DNA of 62,896 nucleotides from Diacronema lutheri (lineage: Eukaryota; Haptophyta; Pavlovophyceae; Pavlovales; Pavlovaceae). The translations under genes were made by a program, and so were the position numbers. How positions within the stretch are numbered: the first letter of the stretch is position 1; every line of letters begins with the position of its first letter. The notes below the pieces were generated by a model. The model was not told the origin of the DNA, ran no database searches, and saw only the letters and a list, made by a program, of their open reading frames with translations. Of this stretch, positions 53,000 to 62,896 are shown piece after piece. Where the stretch lies: assembly GCA_019448385.1 (NCBI GenBank), contig JAGTXO010000086.1:1-62896 (forward strand), written 5' to 3'.

Positions 53000-54316
53000 T
53001 CCCTTCTCCCCACCCCTTCCTCCTGCTGTTGGCAAGACCGCGTCTCGCGCTATGTGCCAATCCCTGCCGCGCTCGCGGGCGCCTCACGGCTCCGCGCTGC
53101 CTGCCCGCCCGCGTCCGCGCCAGCCCCCATGCCCCCCCCCCCTCCCCCCCCCCCTCCCCCTTCCCCCCCCCCCCCCCCCCCCCCGTGCGCGCGCGCGAAG
53201 CCTACGCCCCTTCCCCCCTCCTCCCCCTCCCCCCGCCCCCAACCTTTGCCACCTAACGACGGCCGTCCGTGCCGCGCGCAGGCACCCGGACTGCCTGGCC
53301 AAGGCGCGCGCGGAGGTCGACGCTGTGCTCGCCTCGTCAGGCACGCCGCACGCGCCCGGCACGCCCGTCTCGCTCACCTTTGACCAGCTCAAGCAATTAC
53401 GCTACTGCCAGAACCTTCTCGCCGAGGCCCTGCGCATGTACCCAGCTCCGCCTCTCCTCATCCGGCGCGCGATCAAGGAGGACGTGTGGCCCGAGGGCGG
53501 GACGGGCGTGGCGGTCAAGGTCGACAAGGCGTCCGACCTCTTCATCAGCCTGTACAACATGGGCCGCTCGCCGCAGATCTGGGACGAGCCGGACCACTTC
53601 GACCCGGACCGGTGGGAGAGGCCCCGCTCCAACGCGGAGATTAAGGGTTGGGCAGGTGCGTTCGCGCCGCTCGCCCATCCCCCCCCCCCCCCCCCCCCCA
53701 CCCCCCTCCCCTTTCCCCTACCCCCCCCCCCCCCTCCCCTTTCCCCTTTCCCCCCTCCCCCCCCCCCCCCCCTTCCCCCTTTCCCCCATGCCTCCACGCA
53801 TCGCCCGCGCCCGCCTCGAACCTGCCCGCGCGCGCCTCGCCGCGCTGCACGCGTGCCGCGCAGGCTACGACCCGGCCAAGCGCGCAGGCCTCTACCCGTC
53901 AGAGGCCGCGTCTGACTTTGCCTTCATCCCCTTTGGCGGCGGCGAGCGCAAATGCGTCGGCGACCAATTTGCGACACTCGAGGTGCGCCCAGATTCTTGC
54001 GTGCGAGTTCTTGCGTTCGTCCACCCACCCTCTTGCCCGCCATGTTGTGTGCCCGCGTGAAGAGGCTCGCGTTTCCCTCGAGGAGCGCTCGTCTGGCACG
54101 CCAGCTCACGCGCACGGCGCGGCTCGCCCCCACCGCCACCTCCGCCGCCACCTCGCGCCGCGCTGCGCTGCGCAGGCGCTGGCGGTGCTCGCCGTGCTGC
54201 TCCGCCGCCTCGACATCAACCTTGCGAACCCCGAGGCGTTCCCGGGCATGAAGGCGGCCGCGACGATTCACACCAAGGAGGGGCTCATGTGCACCGTGCG
54301 CGCTCGTGCCCTTTGA
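48537..54316 (+). CDS. CYP97: CYP97-type cytochrome P450 (carotenoid ring hydroxylase), 708 aa, ten exons
   Basis: Exons: 48537-49097, 49883-50013, 50352-50490, 50680-51036, 52003-52071, 52278-52361, 52704-52855, 53282-53655, 53864-53982, 54176-54316; all phases match. CYP97 enzymes hydroxylate carotenoid rings in plastids on the way to lutein or zeaxanthin-type xanthophylls. The N-terminus has [19 protein letters not shown], signal-peptide-like, then an Arg/Ala-rich stretch, fitting bipartite targeting to a secondary plastid. Family blocks: [65 protein letters not shown]. The I-helix is AGHETTA (480-486), ExxR is Glu546-Arg549, FDPDRW is present, and the haem loop [10 protein letters not shown] places the ligand at Cys653. 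It ends [13 protein letters not shown], also typical. Intron 4 (51037-52002) fits only as GC-AG. The long Gly/Val insertion in exon 4 is unusual. Confidence 0.95.
49098..49882 (+). repeat. P450 intron 1: G41 and G76 runs plus short tandem repeats
   Basis: The 785-nt intron holds a run of 41 G (49139-49179), repeats of TGGACACGTGGTCTGC (about 49340-49405), repeats of GGGCGAGTCCGGTGGGA (about 49515-49620), an uninterrupted run of 76 G (49655-49730), and about ten copies of CCGCCCAACCGC-type dodecamers up to the acceptor at 49882. Removing it joins codons exactly. Confidence 0.9.
51037..52002 (+). repeat. P450 intron 4: GC-AG intron filled by a higher-order satellite
   Basis: The intron begins GCACGT and ends GTGCAG. 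Its 3' two thirds (about 51228-51915) consist of a unit of about 46 bp containing CATGCAGCCGCGCATGCACC and GTGCGCTGTGCTCTCGCC. Variants (CCCCGCAGTGTGGATGTGC, CCCCGGCGCATGCACCGTGC) recur in the same order twice, so a higher-order period of roughly 310 bp is visible. Its 5' part has short repeats of TCACTGTGA-like words. Confidence 0.85.
52856..53281 (+). repeat. P450 intron 7 with long C and G runs
   Basis: The intron contains C runs near 52866-52897 and 53165-53184 and a G run near 52968-52997, with CCTCTCCACCTTTCCC-like words between. Introns 3 and 8 of the same gene also have C runs (about 50533-50566; 53681-53771). These lie upstream of the acceptor and may act as extended pyrimidine tracts, except where they are G. 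Confidence 0.75.
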
Positions 54317-54518
54317 ACTTGGAAGGGTCCGTCGACCCGCCGCGTCAGGGCGGGCGGGCGGGTGCATTGCGGGATGCGCGCCAGACGTCAGTCAAGGCGC
54401 GGGCGCAGCACACTCGCGACCCCGCCTTAAGCTGAGCACATCGCCGCTGTGAGTGCGCAGGTCTGCTGCAGGGCGCGAGAGCGGCGTCAGTGAAAGTCAG
54501 TCGCACGGGGGAAAGGGA

Positions 54519-56176
54519 TCATTGGACGGAGTGGTAGAAGACGAAATCGGCCGGGCACGCCGCGACGGGCGGCACGAGAAAGAGGCCCGCCGCGTCGAGC
54601 GCGGCGAGCACGGCGAGCACCGTCACGGGCAGGAGGAGCAGCCCGATGAGCACGTTGGCCGCGAGGAAGGTCTCGTCCAGCCCGTACTGCGCGACGAGCG
54701 TCGAGGGCGCCATCGTGATCGGCAGCGCGGAGAGCAGCACCGCCATGCGGCCGGGCTCGTCGTCGAGGCCAAGCGCAAGCGCGAGCGCGGCCATGAGCAG
54801 CGGGATGGCGGCACACTTTGCGAGCACGTGCGCGCCGATCTCGAGCGGTCCGGCATCGCGGATCGGCGCAAGGCCCACGTGCTGCGCCCTGCGCGGCTCG
54901 TGCGCCGCGCGCGGAGGCCGCGTGCGGCGAAGTGTCGCGCGCCGAGCGGCTCGACGCGCACGCGCGCAGACGGCCGGGAGCGTGCGGCGCGCGCCGCGCG
55001 CGCACCATAGGCCCATCGAAAAGAGCGCGACCGGCGTGATCGACCAGCTCAGCCCGCTGAGCAGCGCGACGGCGCGGTCGACGAGCGCGCGCGGAAGCGT
55101 GCCCACCACGGCGCGCAGCTGCTCGGCCGGCGCGGGCAGGCGGTCGCTGAGCGCGACGCGCGCGAGGGCGAGCGAGGCGCCGACGGCGACGCAGAGGAGC
55201 ACGGGCGTGCGCAGCACGTAGCGCCGCGCGCGCCGCCACGAGCCCGAGCGCGGCGCGGCGACGCTCGGTGCCACGCGCCGCCAGCCCGCGGCGGCCTCGG
55301 CGGCGCCTGGCGCGCCGCTGGCCAGCTCGTCGCGCTGCGCGACGCCGCTGGCCTCGCGGTGGCACTGCGCGCGGCGGAGGAAAAATGGTGCAGGCGTGCG
55401 GTCGGCGGCGTGCGCGCACCGCGCTCGACTGCGTGGTATTGGGCGCGATCGCGCCGCGCGCGCGGCTCGCGCGCGGCTCGCCCCGCGGCTCGTGCCGCGA
55501 CGCAAAGAACGCTTCGCGTGGGCCGTGCCGCACCTCGAGAAGCCACAGCAGAGACGGGAGCATGAAGGCGTACGACGTGATCGCCGCGAGCATGCCCCAG
55601 AGGAAGCCCTTGCTCGCGCTGCACGTGAGCGCGCTGACGATCGGCCCGCCCAGCGCGACCGTGCTCGCCCACGCGAGCGCGAGCCAGCGCGCGGCCACGT
55701 CCCCGAGCCCGCCGCGCGCCGTCGCGCGCGCGTGCGCGCGGCCGCGCTCGCCGCGCGCGCGCAGCCCGAGAGTGAGGAGTGCTGCGGCGAGCAGCGCCAG
55801 CACGCGCAGCGCGAACCACGCGCCCACGTAGGCGAGGAGCTGCGGCTCGCGCGCGTTGGAGCCGGCGGCGGTCACGCCGAGCACGAGCAGGGCCTGCGCA
55901 GGGACGGCGACGTTGTGCAGGTACCTGGGCCAAGGGTTCGTGCGCCGGGCGTCGGAGGCGCGCCGCACCTGCGGCCCGCAAGTGCGCGCGCGGGTCGAGG
56001 CGGGCGGGCGGCCCCGCGCGCGCGCACCTCGAGAGCGCGTCGATCAGCTCGGGCGTGGGCACGAGGCTGAAGTGGCCAAAGGCGACGCCGGCCGAGATGG
56101 TGAGCAACATCTGGACCGTCGTCACCACGACCGGCAGGTAGGGCCAGCTCGCGCCAGCGAAGGGCCACGTGAGCAT
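54519..56176 (-). CDS. Auxin-efflux-carrier (AEC) family membrane transporter, 422 aa
   Basis: Exons 56176-56028, 55924-55534, 55364-55006 and 54888-54519 join in phase across introns of 103, 169 and 117 nt. The fold is two sets of helices around a soluble loop, as in the AEC/PIN-like family. N-terminal half: VVVTTVQMLLTISAGVAFGH, then ELIDALSRYLHNVAVPAQ after splicing, ALLVLGVTAAG, GGPIVSALTCSASKGFLWG and YAFMLPSLLWLLE. C-terminal half: LLSGLSWSITPVALFSMGLW, LEIGAHVLAKCAAIPLLMA, VLLSALPITMAPSTLVAQYG and a final helix pair, ending FVFYHSVQ. Members export small organic anions or auxin-like compounds; the substrate here is unknown. It converges with the P450 gene (202-bp gap) and diverges from the PX gene (122-bp gap). 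Confidence 0.75.
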
Positions 56177-56298
56177 CGTGCGAGGCGGCGGCGAGTGGCG
56201 CACGGCAGTCCGTCCCGTCCTTACGGGACGGGCTGCGCGGCAGTCCGTCCTGTGCTTCTTTTGGAGGGAACACGGCCGCCATCGTGCGAGTGGGTCGG
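56177..56298. promoter_or_regulatory. Shared divergent promoter interval, AEC transporter / PX protein
   Basis: The two ATGs are 122 bp apart. The interval contains an inverted repeat: GGCAGTCCGTCCCGTCCTTA and, after an ACGGGACGGGCTGCG stretch, a further GGCAGTCCGTCC copy, so CCCGT and ACGGG words face each other at about 56209-56229. Promoter role is inferred from position. Confidence 0.5.
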
Positions 56299-57565
56299 AT
56301 GGCATCCTCGCTCGGCGATCTGCGAGTCTCCGTCGGCCACACGGTCGAGCAGGTGGACGCGCGCGGCCGGCGGTTCACGGCGTACGCGACCACCTCGCGC
56401 GTCGGCAACGCTGAGTATGCCGCGCTCCGACGCTTCTCCGACTTTGTCGCGCTGCACGCCGCGCTGCGCGCCGACTGCGCGGGCGCGGTGCCCGCCGTGT
56501 GCCCGCTGCGCAAGCTGCCGCCGGCGATGCCCGCTGCGCTGCGCGCGCGCGTCGAGGCGCTGCGCGTCGATGAGCTCGACGGATTCTTGCGCCGCACCGT
56601 CGAGGCGTGCGCGCGCTGCGCGAGCCCGTCCGCTTCCGAGCCGGCGACGGGCGCGGGCGCGCTCGCCGCGGTGGGTGCCGCCGCGGCCGCGCGACTTGGC
56701 GGCGGTGGCGGCGGTGGCGGCGGCGGCAGCGCGCGTGGTGCGAGCGGCGGCGAGGGCGCGCGTGGTCCGATCGCCGCCGCGTACCTCCTCGCCTCCTTCC
56801 TCGAGATTCCCGCCGATGCGCTGCTTTTCAATCCGCCGACGGCGGCGGGCTGCGGGTACGGCGCGGGCAGCGTTGACTGCGACGACGCCGACGGCTGCTG
56901 CGCCGTGTCCGGAGGCGTGTCCCTCGGCGCGCAGCGCGCGCTCGACGAGGCCGGGCGGTTGCCCGCGTCGCCGGCGACGCTGGGCGAGGAGGCGGCGCTC
57001 CGCGTCTTGTCGGACGAGTGCATCGCCGCCTCCGACGGCGCGGCTGCCCACTCAAAGGCGAGCGCCATCTCTTTCCATCCCTTCCCATCCCTTCCCATCC
57101 CTTCCCATCCCTTCCCATCCCTTCCCATCCCTTCCCATCCCTTCCCATCCCTTCCCATCCCTTCCCATCCCTTCCCATCCCTTTTCATCCCTTTTCATCC
57201 CTTTTCATCCCTTCCCGTCCCTTCCCGTCCCTTCCCGTCCCTTCCCCTCACCTTCACCCCTCACACGCACACAGATACGCACACACAGGGACACACACAC
57301 ACAGACACACACACACACATACACACGCGCGCGCGCCCCGCTGCGCCACCGCCCACCCCGCGGCGCGCAGATCCTGTGGCGGGCGGTCTGCGACGCTGCG
57401 GCGCGCGGCGGCGACGAGGCTGCGCGGCGTGCGGCGGCGGAGGTGGCGGCCAATGACTATGTGAGCGAGCTCGTCGCGCTGCTCGCACAGCGCACGGAGC
57501 TGCTGCGCAGGTGACCGCGGCGCTCGGCCGCGAGGCGCGGTCTCTGTGTCTGTCTGTGTGTGTGT

Positions 57566-57616
<51 letters not shown>

Positions 57617-57673
57617 CTGCTGCACAGGTGACCGCGGCGCTCGGCCGCGAGGCGCGGTCTCTGTGTATGTCTG

Positions 57674-57719
<46 letters not shown>

Positions 57720-58847
57720 TGTCTGTCTGTCTGTAAGTGTCTCGCGCGCCGCGCGGCCGAGCGCTCGCCGCTTGCGTTGCGCGGCGTGCACCGACATGAA
57801 CACCGCCTTGCATACCCGCCCGCCGCACCACCCAGGCCTCCGCCCACCACCCACCACCCTTCTTCCCCTTTCCTGACCCTGCCCTCACCGCACCCACCAT
57901 ATCTTTTCCCAATTTCCCATTTCCCTACCCCCCCTTCCCCTTCCCTTCCCTTCCCTTCCTTCCGCCGCAGCCACCTCGAAGCCACGCGCACGGTCGCGCT
58001 GCAGGCCGCTGCGGCCGCAGCCGCCGCCGCGGCCGCGCCGCCCTCGCCGCGGCCGGCCGCCGCCGCGCTCGGCGCGCGTCCCACGCCCACCGCCGTCCCG
58101 ACCGACGTCGCGCAGGCCGCCATCGATCTTGCCGCCGCCGCCGCCGACCCGCCCGCGCGCCTCGCCACCGCCCTCCCCTCCCTCGCGCGCGCCGCGCACG
58201 CCGTCGGCGCGCTCGCGCGCGCTCGCCACCCTCCCGGCCACGCGGCCGCGGGCGCCGACGCCGCGTGCCCGCCCACCGCCACCCCCACGGCGGCCGACGC
58301 AACGGACGCCGCCCCGGCCGACGACGCGCGCGCGGGCGGCGGCGAGCTCAGCGCGGGCGCGCCAGCGGCGTTGGTGGAGTGGCCACGTGGCCCGCGGTCG
58401 CCGCCCCGATCGCCACCGCCGCGCGCGAGCCGCGAGGTGGCCGCGGCGCTGCGCGGCGCGCGTGCGCCGTCGGCCCAACTCGTCGCGGCATATGCTGACG
58501 AAATCCGAGGCTGCACCTTCCTCGCGGCGCCAGGCGCGCAGCGACAGGTCGCACGCGACGAGCAAGGTGCGGGCGCGCGCGCGCGGCCGGGTGGCGGCGG
58601 CGAGGCGGAGGCGGGCGCGGGCGCGGCCGGCGGCGCGAGCGGCGCGATGCGCGACGCGGCGTGGCAGGAGGCGGACTCGGCCAGCGCCGACTCGTCCAAT
58701 GGCGACGACGGGAGCCAAAGCGGCCGCGGCGGCAGCCAACGGACACGGCCCGGCGCTCTTGTCGTCACGGACGGTCCGGCGCCGGCAGTGACCAACTGGG
58801 ACGATGCGCTCGCCAGTCTGCCGCCGCTGCCGCCGCCGCCTTTGTGA
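56299..58847 (+). CDS. PX-domain protein (sorting-nexin-like), 591 aa
   Basis: Exons 56299-57057, 57371-57510 and 57971-58847. ATG 56299 was chosen because the codon at 56284 is GTG. The PX fold, which binds phosphoinositides on endosomes, is at about residues 5-105: DLRVSVGHTVEQVD, FTAYATTSRVG, YAALRRFSDFVALHAALRA (the R-R-F-S-D-F motif that contacts phosphate), PLRKLPPAMPA, and ALRVDELDGFLRRTVEAC. A Gly run, a helical stretch (AAYLLASFLEIP) and, in exon 2, an amphipathic helix (ANDYVSELVALLAQRTELL) follow. Exon 3 is mostly Ala/Pro-rich with a helical core (AQLVAAYADEIRGC) and an acidic C-terminus. Intron 1 begins AAG-GCGAGC and fits only as GC-AG; intron 2 is GT-AG. No BAR domain could be recognised. 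Confidence 0.75.
57058..57370 (+). repeat. PX gene intron 1: CATCCCTTCC decamers and CA repeats
   Basis: About 15 copies of a 10-bp unit CATCCCTTCC at 57072-57195, then TTTTCATCCC and CCCGTCCCTT variants, then CACACA and ACACAG words near 57265-57325. The unit is a GGGA-rich motif on the other strand. Confidence 0.9.
57511..57970 (+). repeat. PX gene intron 2: TG repeats and duplicated splice donor
   Basis: TG dinucleotide runs at about 57555-57614 and 57674-57720. The exon 2 end and donor (GAGCTGCTGCGCAGGTGACC, then GGCGCTCGGCCGCGAGGCGC) recur about 116 bp downstream at 57614-57660 with one change (GCGCAG to GCACAG), so the intron contains a tandem copy of the exon-donor boundary. A pyrimidine-rich stretch precedes the acceptor at 57970. 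Confidence 0.85.
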
Positions 58848-58975
58848 CGCGACGAATTCCAGACGCAAATTCGACGCCTGAATTCTCAAGACGTACTGAT
58901 CCGGACGAAAGGGTGGGGGGGTCACCGCAAATGGATCGAACTGATCGCTCGTATCATACTCGACTCACATGGCCC

Positions 58976-59403
58976 TCACGTAGGGCTGTGCACGCCGCCC
59001 GTGCCCAACTCGGCGGGCACGTGCGACGCGTTGCTGGGCTGTGAAAGCAGCGGCGCGGCCACGCCGGGCACGGCGAGGACGGGCTGCTGCGCGGGCGCGG
59101 CGCCGCTAACGCCGGGCGCGGGCGCGGCGCACGCGCCCGAGGGCGGGGCGGGCGGCAGGAAGTGCTGCTGCTGCGGCGGCGGCTGTAACGGCGGCTGTAA
59201 CGGCTGCTGTAACAATTGCGGGCGATGCTGCGGTGACGGCGGCTGCTGCGCCTGCGCCTGCGCCTGCGCCTGCGCCTGCGCCTGCGCCTGCGCCTGCGCC
59301 TGCGCCTGCGCCTGCGCCTGCGCCTGCTGCACGGCGGCCTGTTGAGCGGCCGCCGCCTGCTGTGCCGCCTGCTGCTGCTGCTGCTGCTGCACCTGCTGCT
59401 GCG

Positions 59404-59438
<35 letters not shown>

Positions 59439-59880
59439 GCCACAACCTGCTGCTGCGCGGCGGCCGCCTGCTGCTGCGCCTGCGCCGCGCTCTGTGCGTA
59501 AAAGGCGGCGTACTGCGTGCCGCCCTGCGGCTGCTGCTGCTGCTGCTGCGCCTGCTGCTGCGCGTAGAAGGCGGCGACGGGCGCGAAGTGCCTGCCGCTG
59601 CCGTCGGCGCCGAGCAGCACGCCGCTCTCATCGCCCGCACCGGGGGCGCCACCGCCGCTTGGGGCAGCGGCCGGTAGTTGCCCCGCCTGCTGCACCTGCT
59701 GTGCCGCCTGCTGTGCGAGGAGAGCATGGTGCGCATGGTGTACCTGCTGGGCTTGCTGTACCTGCTGGGCTTGCTGCACCTGCTGTACCTGCTGGGCTTG
59801 CTGCACCTGCTGCAGCTGCGCCTGCTCGAGGGCCTGCTGCTTGTGCAGTTGGGCCTGCTGCGCCGCCTGCTTGCGCAGTA

Positions 59881-59939
<59 letters not shown>

Positions 59940-61794
59940 GCCTGCTGCTGCTGAGCCGCCTGCTGCACCTGCTGCTGCACCACCGCGGCGGCCTGCTGCT
60001 GCGCCTGCGCCTGCGCCGCCGCGTGCAGCGCTGCGGCCTGTAACGGCTGCTGCTGCGGCTGTAACGGCTGCTGCTGCGGCTGTAACGGCTGCTGCTGCCC
60101 ATGCCACTGGGCAAGCTGCCCCTCCCACTGCGCCGAGCCGCACGACTGCGGCGGCGACGCGGTGGACGGCTGCGGCTGTAACGGCTGCTGCTGCGGCTGT
60201 AACGGCTGCTGCTGCGGCTGTAACGGCTGCTGCTGCGGCTGTAACGGCTGCTGCTGCGGCTGTAACGGCTGCTGCTGCGGCTGTAATGGCTGCTGCGGTG
60301 GCTGCTGCGCGTACGCACCGCCAAAGCCGCCGCACCCGCCGACGAGCGCAGGCGGCGGTGCGCTGCCTTGCGCCGTTACACCAGCCGTTACACCCGTTAC
60401 ACCCGCCGTTACACCCGTTCCACCCGCCGTTCCACCCGTTCCACCCGCAGCAGCGAGCATTGGTGTCGGGAGCGCGCAGCTGCTTGGCGTCGCGCTGATG
60501 GGTAACGATGGAGGCGCCATGGGTGTCGTCGCCTGCTGCGCGAGCAGCTGCGCCTGCGCCTGCGCCTGCGCCTGCGCCTGCGCCTGCGCCTGCGCCTGCG
60601 CCTGCGCCTGCGCCTGCGCTGCGTACCCCGCGTGTGGCGCAAGAGGCAGCGGCAGCGGCAGCGGCTGCGGCAGCGGCTGCGGCTGCTGCTGCTGCGCCGC
60701 GAATGCGGCGGTGTCGGTCGACGTATGCGGCTGCGAGTACTGCGCGGCGGTGACGGGCGGTTGCATGCCCTGCTGCACGTACCCGCCAGCCGCCATCGTT
60801 GAATGCGCATAATCAAAATCGGGCGAGCCGTTACCGCCGTTACCGCCACCGCCTGCGCCCATCGCCCCGCCGCCGCCATGCATCGAAGCGCCGCCGCTTG
60901 CCACGCCCGCGCCCGCGCCGAGCGACGGGAGCGGCGGCGACGGGAGCGACGCGCTCGGCGCGGGCGGAGGCGGCGCGACTGCGGCGCCAAGTCCGACATT
61001 TCCGACATGCCCGGCATGTCCGACAATCCCGACGCCTTGGCCCGTCAGGCCTGCAGCGCCCGCCGCAAGAAGCAGTGAGGTGGGTGGCTGCTGCTGCTGC
61101 TGCGCGGCGGGCACGTGCCCGTTTGGCGCGAAATGCAACGGCTGCGCCTGCGGCGTCGGCGGCGGCGGCGGCGGCTGCTGCAGCCCACCGCCTGCGGGAT
61201 GGGCGACGAGTTGCGGCGACGGCGGCACGCCCTGCGGCTGCGCGGCGAGCGCGCGCTGCTGCGCGGCCATCGCGACGAGCGCGCCGTGCCCAAAGGACTG
61301 CGGGCCCGAGCCGTCGCCGCTGCTCGTGCCGAACCCGCCGCCGAACCCGCCGCCGCCGCCGCCGAGCGGCGCGCCGCCCGCGACCGGCGCGCAGCCGCCG
61401 CTGCTGCACGCGCACGCCACGCCGTTCACGCCGCCCAGTTGCCCGCCCGGACCGCCGCCCAGTTGCCCACCCGGACCACCGCCCAGTTGCCCACCCGGAC
61501 CGCCCGCGGCGGACGCCCCGGGCGCGGCGGACGCGGCGAAGGGCGCGGGGCCGCCACCGCCGCCACCGCCGCCACTGCCGCCACCGCTGGGCAGGGCGCC
61601 GTGCGGCATCAGCACACGCGGGCTGTGCGGTCCAGAGGGCGGCCCGCCGGCGCCGCTGCCCCCACCGCTGCCGTTGCCACCGCCGCACGTCGCGGCGAAG
61701 AACTGGGCGGGCGGCCCACCGATGCCGCCGCTGCCGAACGCGAGCGCGCCCTGCTGCTGCGCGACGACCGCCGCGTGCTGCTGCTGCACCTGCA

Positions 61795-61826
<32 letters not shown>

Positions 61827-61986
61827 GCCTGCTGCTGCACCTGCCTACGCGCGTTCAAAAGGCCGCTCAGCTGCGTGTGCACGCGCACGACGGCGAGGTT
61901 GTCGCGGCGCAGCGTCTCCGCGCGCTCGCGCAAAAAGTCGAGCTCCCACAACTGGCGCGTCGCGCGGAAGGGGAGCGCGCGAGGGC
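58976..61986 (-). CDS. Glutamine-rich protein, 3' exon (5' end beyond window), at least 1,002 aa
   Basis: A single exon from an acceptor at 61987 (GCGCAG) to a stop at 58978-58976. The start must lie in an exon beyond the right edge, because the frame has no convincing ATG and upstream DNA is a minisatellite intron. The first 40 residues are the only ordered-looking part: RQLWELDFLRERAETLRRDN then LAVVRVHTQLSGLL, an amphipathic helix possibly forming a coiled coil. The rest is Gln, Gly, Ala and Pro: polyglutamine runs, (QA)n runs, and a heptad repeat LQPQQQP. Such sequence is usual in transcriptional regulators and prion-like proteins. No DNA-binding domain is visible in this exon. Confidence 0.6.
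59240..59480 (-). repeat. (GCCTGC)n and CTG repeats encoding (QA)n and polyQ
   Basis: About fifteen GCCTGC hexamers at 59245-59330 encode alternating Gln-Ala on the minus strand, followed by mixed CTG runs at 59370-59480 (polyglutamine). A second (GCCTGC)n array is at about 60548-60616. Confidence 0.9.
59882..59938 (-). repeat. (CAG)19 trinucleotide run encoding polyglutamine
   Basis: Nineteen uninterrupted CTG triplets on the plus strand, CAG on the coding strand. Further shorter CTG runs lie at 59521-59545 and about 61797-61826. Pure triplets of this length expand and contract easily. Confidence 0.95.
60025..60295 (-). repeat. 21-bp coding repeat (LQPQQQP)n
   Basis: Units CTGTAACGGCTGCTGCTGCG occur three times at about 60037-60095 and six times at about 60170-60292, separated by a unique stretch. 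On the coding strand each unit gives LQPQQQP. Related CTGTAACGG words are also at 59183-59215. Confidence 0.9.
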
Positions 61987-61987
61987 C

Positions 61988-62034
61988 TGCGCGTAGCGGC
62001 GGGCGATGGCGGCGGCGGGGTGAGGGTCAGTGGG

Positions 62035-62081
<47 letters not shown>

Positions 62082-62896
62082 CGTGAGGGGGGTTGCAGGG
62101 GGCAGGGGGGCAGGGGTGCAGGGGGGGGGGGGGGGGGGGGGGGGGAGCAGGGAGGCAGGGGGGCGGGGGAATGCAGGGGGGCAGGGGGGGGGGGGGGGGG
62201 GATGCAAGGGGGGCAGGGGGCAGGGGGGGGGGGGGAATGCAAGGGGGGCAGGGGGGGGGGGGGGAATGCCAAGGGGGGCAGGGGGGGGGGGAATGCAAGG
62301 GGGGCAGGGGGGGGGGGGGGGGGGATGCAAGGGGGGCAGGGGGCAGGGGGGGGGGGGGAATGCAAGGGGGGCAGGGGGGGGGGGGGGGAATGCAAGGGGG
62401 GCAGGGGGGGGGGGGGGGGAATGCAAGGGGGGCAGAGGGGGGGGGGGGGGGGAATGCAAGGGGGGCAGGGGGGGGGGGGGGGGGGAATGCAAGGGGGGCA
62501 GAGGGGGGGGGGGGGGGAATGCAAGGGGGGCAGGGGGGGGGGGGGGGAATGCAAGGGGGGCAGAGGGGGGGGGGGGGGGAATGCAAGGGGGGCAGGGGGG
62601 GGGGGGAATGCAAGGGGGGCAGGGGGGGGGGGGGGGGGAAGGGGGGGGGGGGGGGGAATGCAAGGGGGGCAGAGGGGGGGGGGGGGGGAATGCAAGGGGG
62701 GCAGGGGGGGGGGGGGGAATGCAAGGGGGGCAGGGGGCAGGGGGGGGGATGCAAGGGGGCAGGGGGGGGGGAATGCAAGGGGGGCAGGGGGGGGGGGGGG
62801 GAATGCAAGGGGGGCAGGGGGGGGGGGGGGGGGAATGCAAGGGGGGCAGGAGGGGGGGGGGGGGGGAATGCAAGGGGGGCAGGGGGGGGGGGGGGG
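61988..62896. repeat. G-rich minisatellite, intron of the Gln-rich gene
   Basis: Roughly 30 copies of a 20-33 bp unit: GAATGCAAGGGGGGCAG followed by a G run of variable length. It continues to the window edge. On the minus strand it is a pyrimidine-rich C tract ending in an acceptor at 61987, so it is best read as the intron upstream of the Gln-rich exon. All long ORFs across it are artefacts of low-complexity sequence. Confidence 0.85.

Noticed and set aside
61845-62873. Proline-rich frames across the right-edge repeat
   Set aside because: They come from poly-C with a short repeat unit. Codon phase and the acceptor at 61987 favour an intron.

Overview
The window is nuclear DNA of a very GC-rich eukaryote, most likely a unicellular alga. 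Its genes are split by short introns with GT-AG ends (usually GTGCG or GTGAG donors), and at least two introns fit only as GC-AG. One gene encodes a CYP97-type plastid cytochrome P450 with a signal-peptide-like N-terminus, which suggests a secondary-plastid alga. A haptophyte fits (GC-AG introns are known there), but the lineage is an inference. Intergenic distances are small. Introns hold long G or C homopolymers and minisatellites. No rRNA, tRNA or CRISPR array was recognised.

Region 1 (about 0.45-27.7 kb, minus strand) looks like a large mobile or virus-derived element. The main discovery is here. Three very long open exons (19357-15683, 15549-2305, 2176-452) join in phase across two GT-AG introns and predict one protein of about 6,214 residues. 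It starts with a Ulp1-like (C48) cysteine peptidase. It then carries further peptidase-like segments, a YqaJ-type PD-(D/E)XK nuclease and a chromodomain, and ends in a Fanzor (eukaryotic TnpB homologue) whose RuvC triad and zinc ribbon are readable. Upstream on the same strand lie a four-exon ubiquitin-specific-protease-like gene (23754-22081) and a Pif1-family helicase with an unusual N-terminal domain (27660 to about 25230), which is broken by frameshifts. Together these suggest an element with a helicase, two kinds of nuclease, ubiquitin/SUMO-type peptidases and a chromatin reader.

Region 2 (27.7-31.2 kb) holds a small single-pass membrane protein gene, a pair of inverted MITE-like elements built on TGTAGGG repeats around a palindromic spacer, a decayed gene, and gene-free DNA.

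Region 3 (31.2-62.9 kb) is host chromosome with ordinary genes. In order: a tail-anchored membrane protein (-), the methylosome/chloride-conductance protein pICln (-), a leucine-rich-repeat protein (-), an SLC43/FMP42-like major facilitator (+), a membrane-anchored ApaH-like phosphatase (+), a 1,533-residue low-complexity protein with a BAT2/MOS1-like N-terminus (+), a CYP97 carotenoid hydroxylase with ten exons (+), an auxin-efflux-carrier-family transporter (-), a PX-domain protein (+), and a glutamine-rich protein whose 5' end lies beyond the right edge (-). Two gene pairs are divergent with gaps of only 111 and 122 bp (LRR/SLC43 and AEC/PX), and two are convergent with gaps of 202 and 128 bp. 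Exon joins were accepted only where splice signals and codon phase agreed. Protein families were recognised by motif reading, not by database search.
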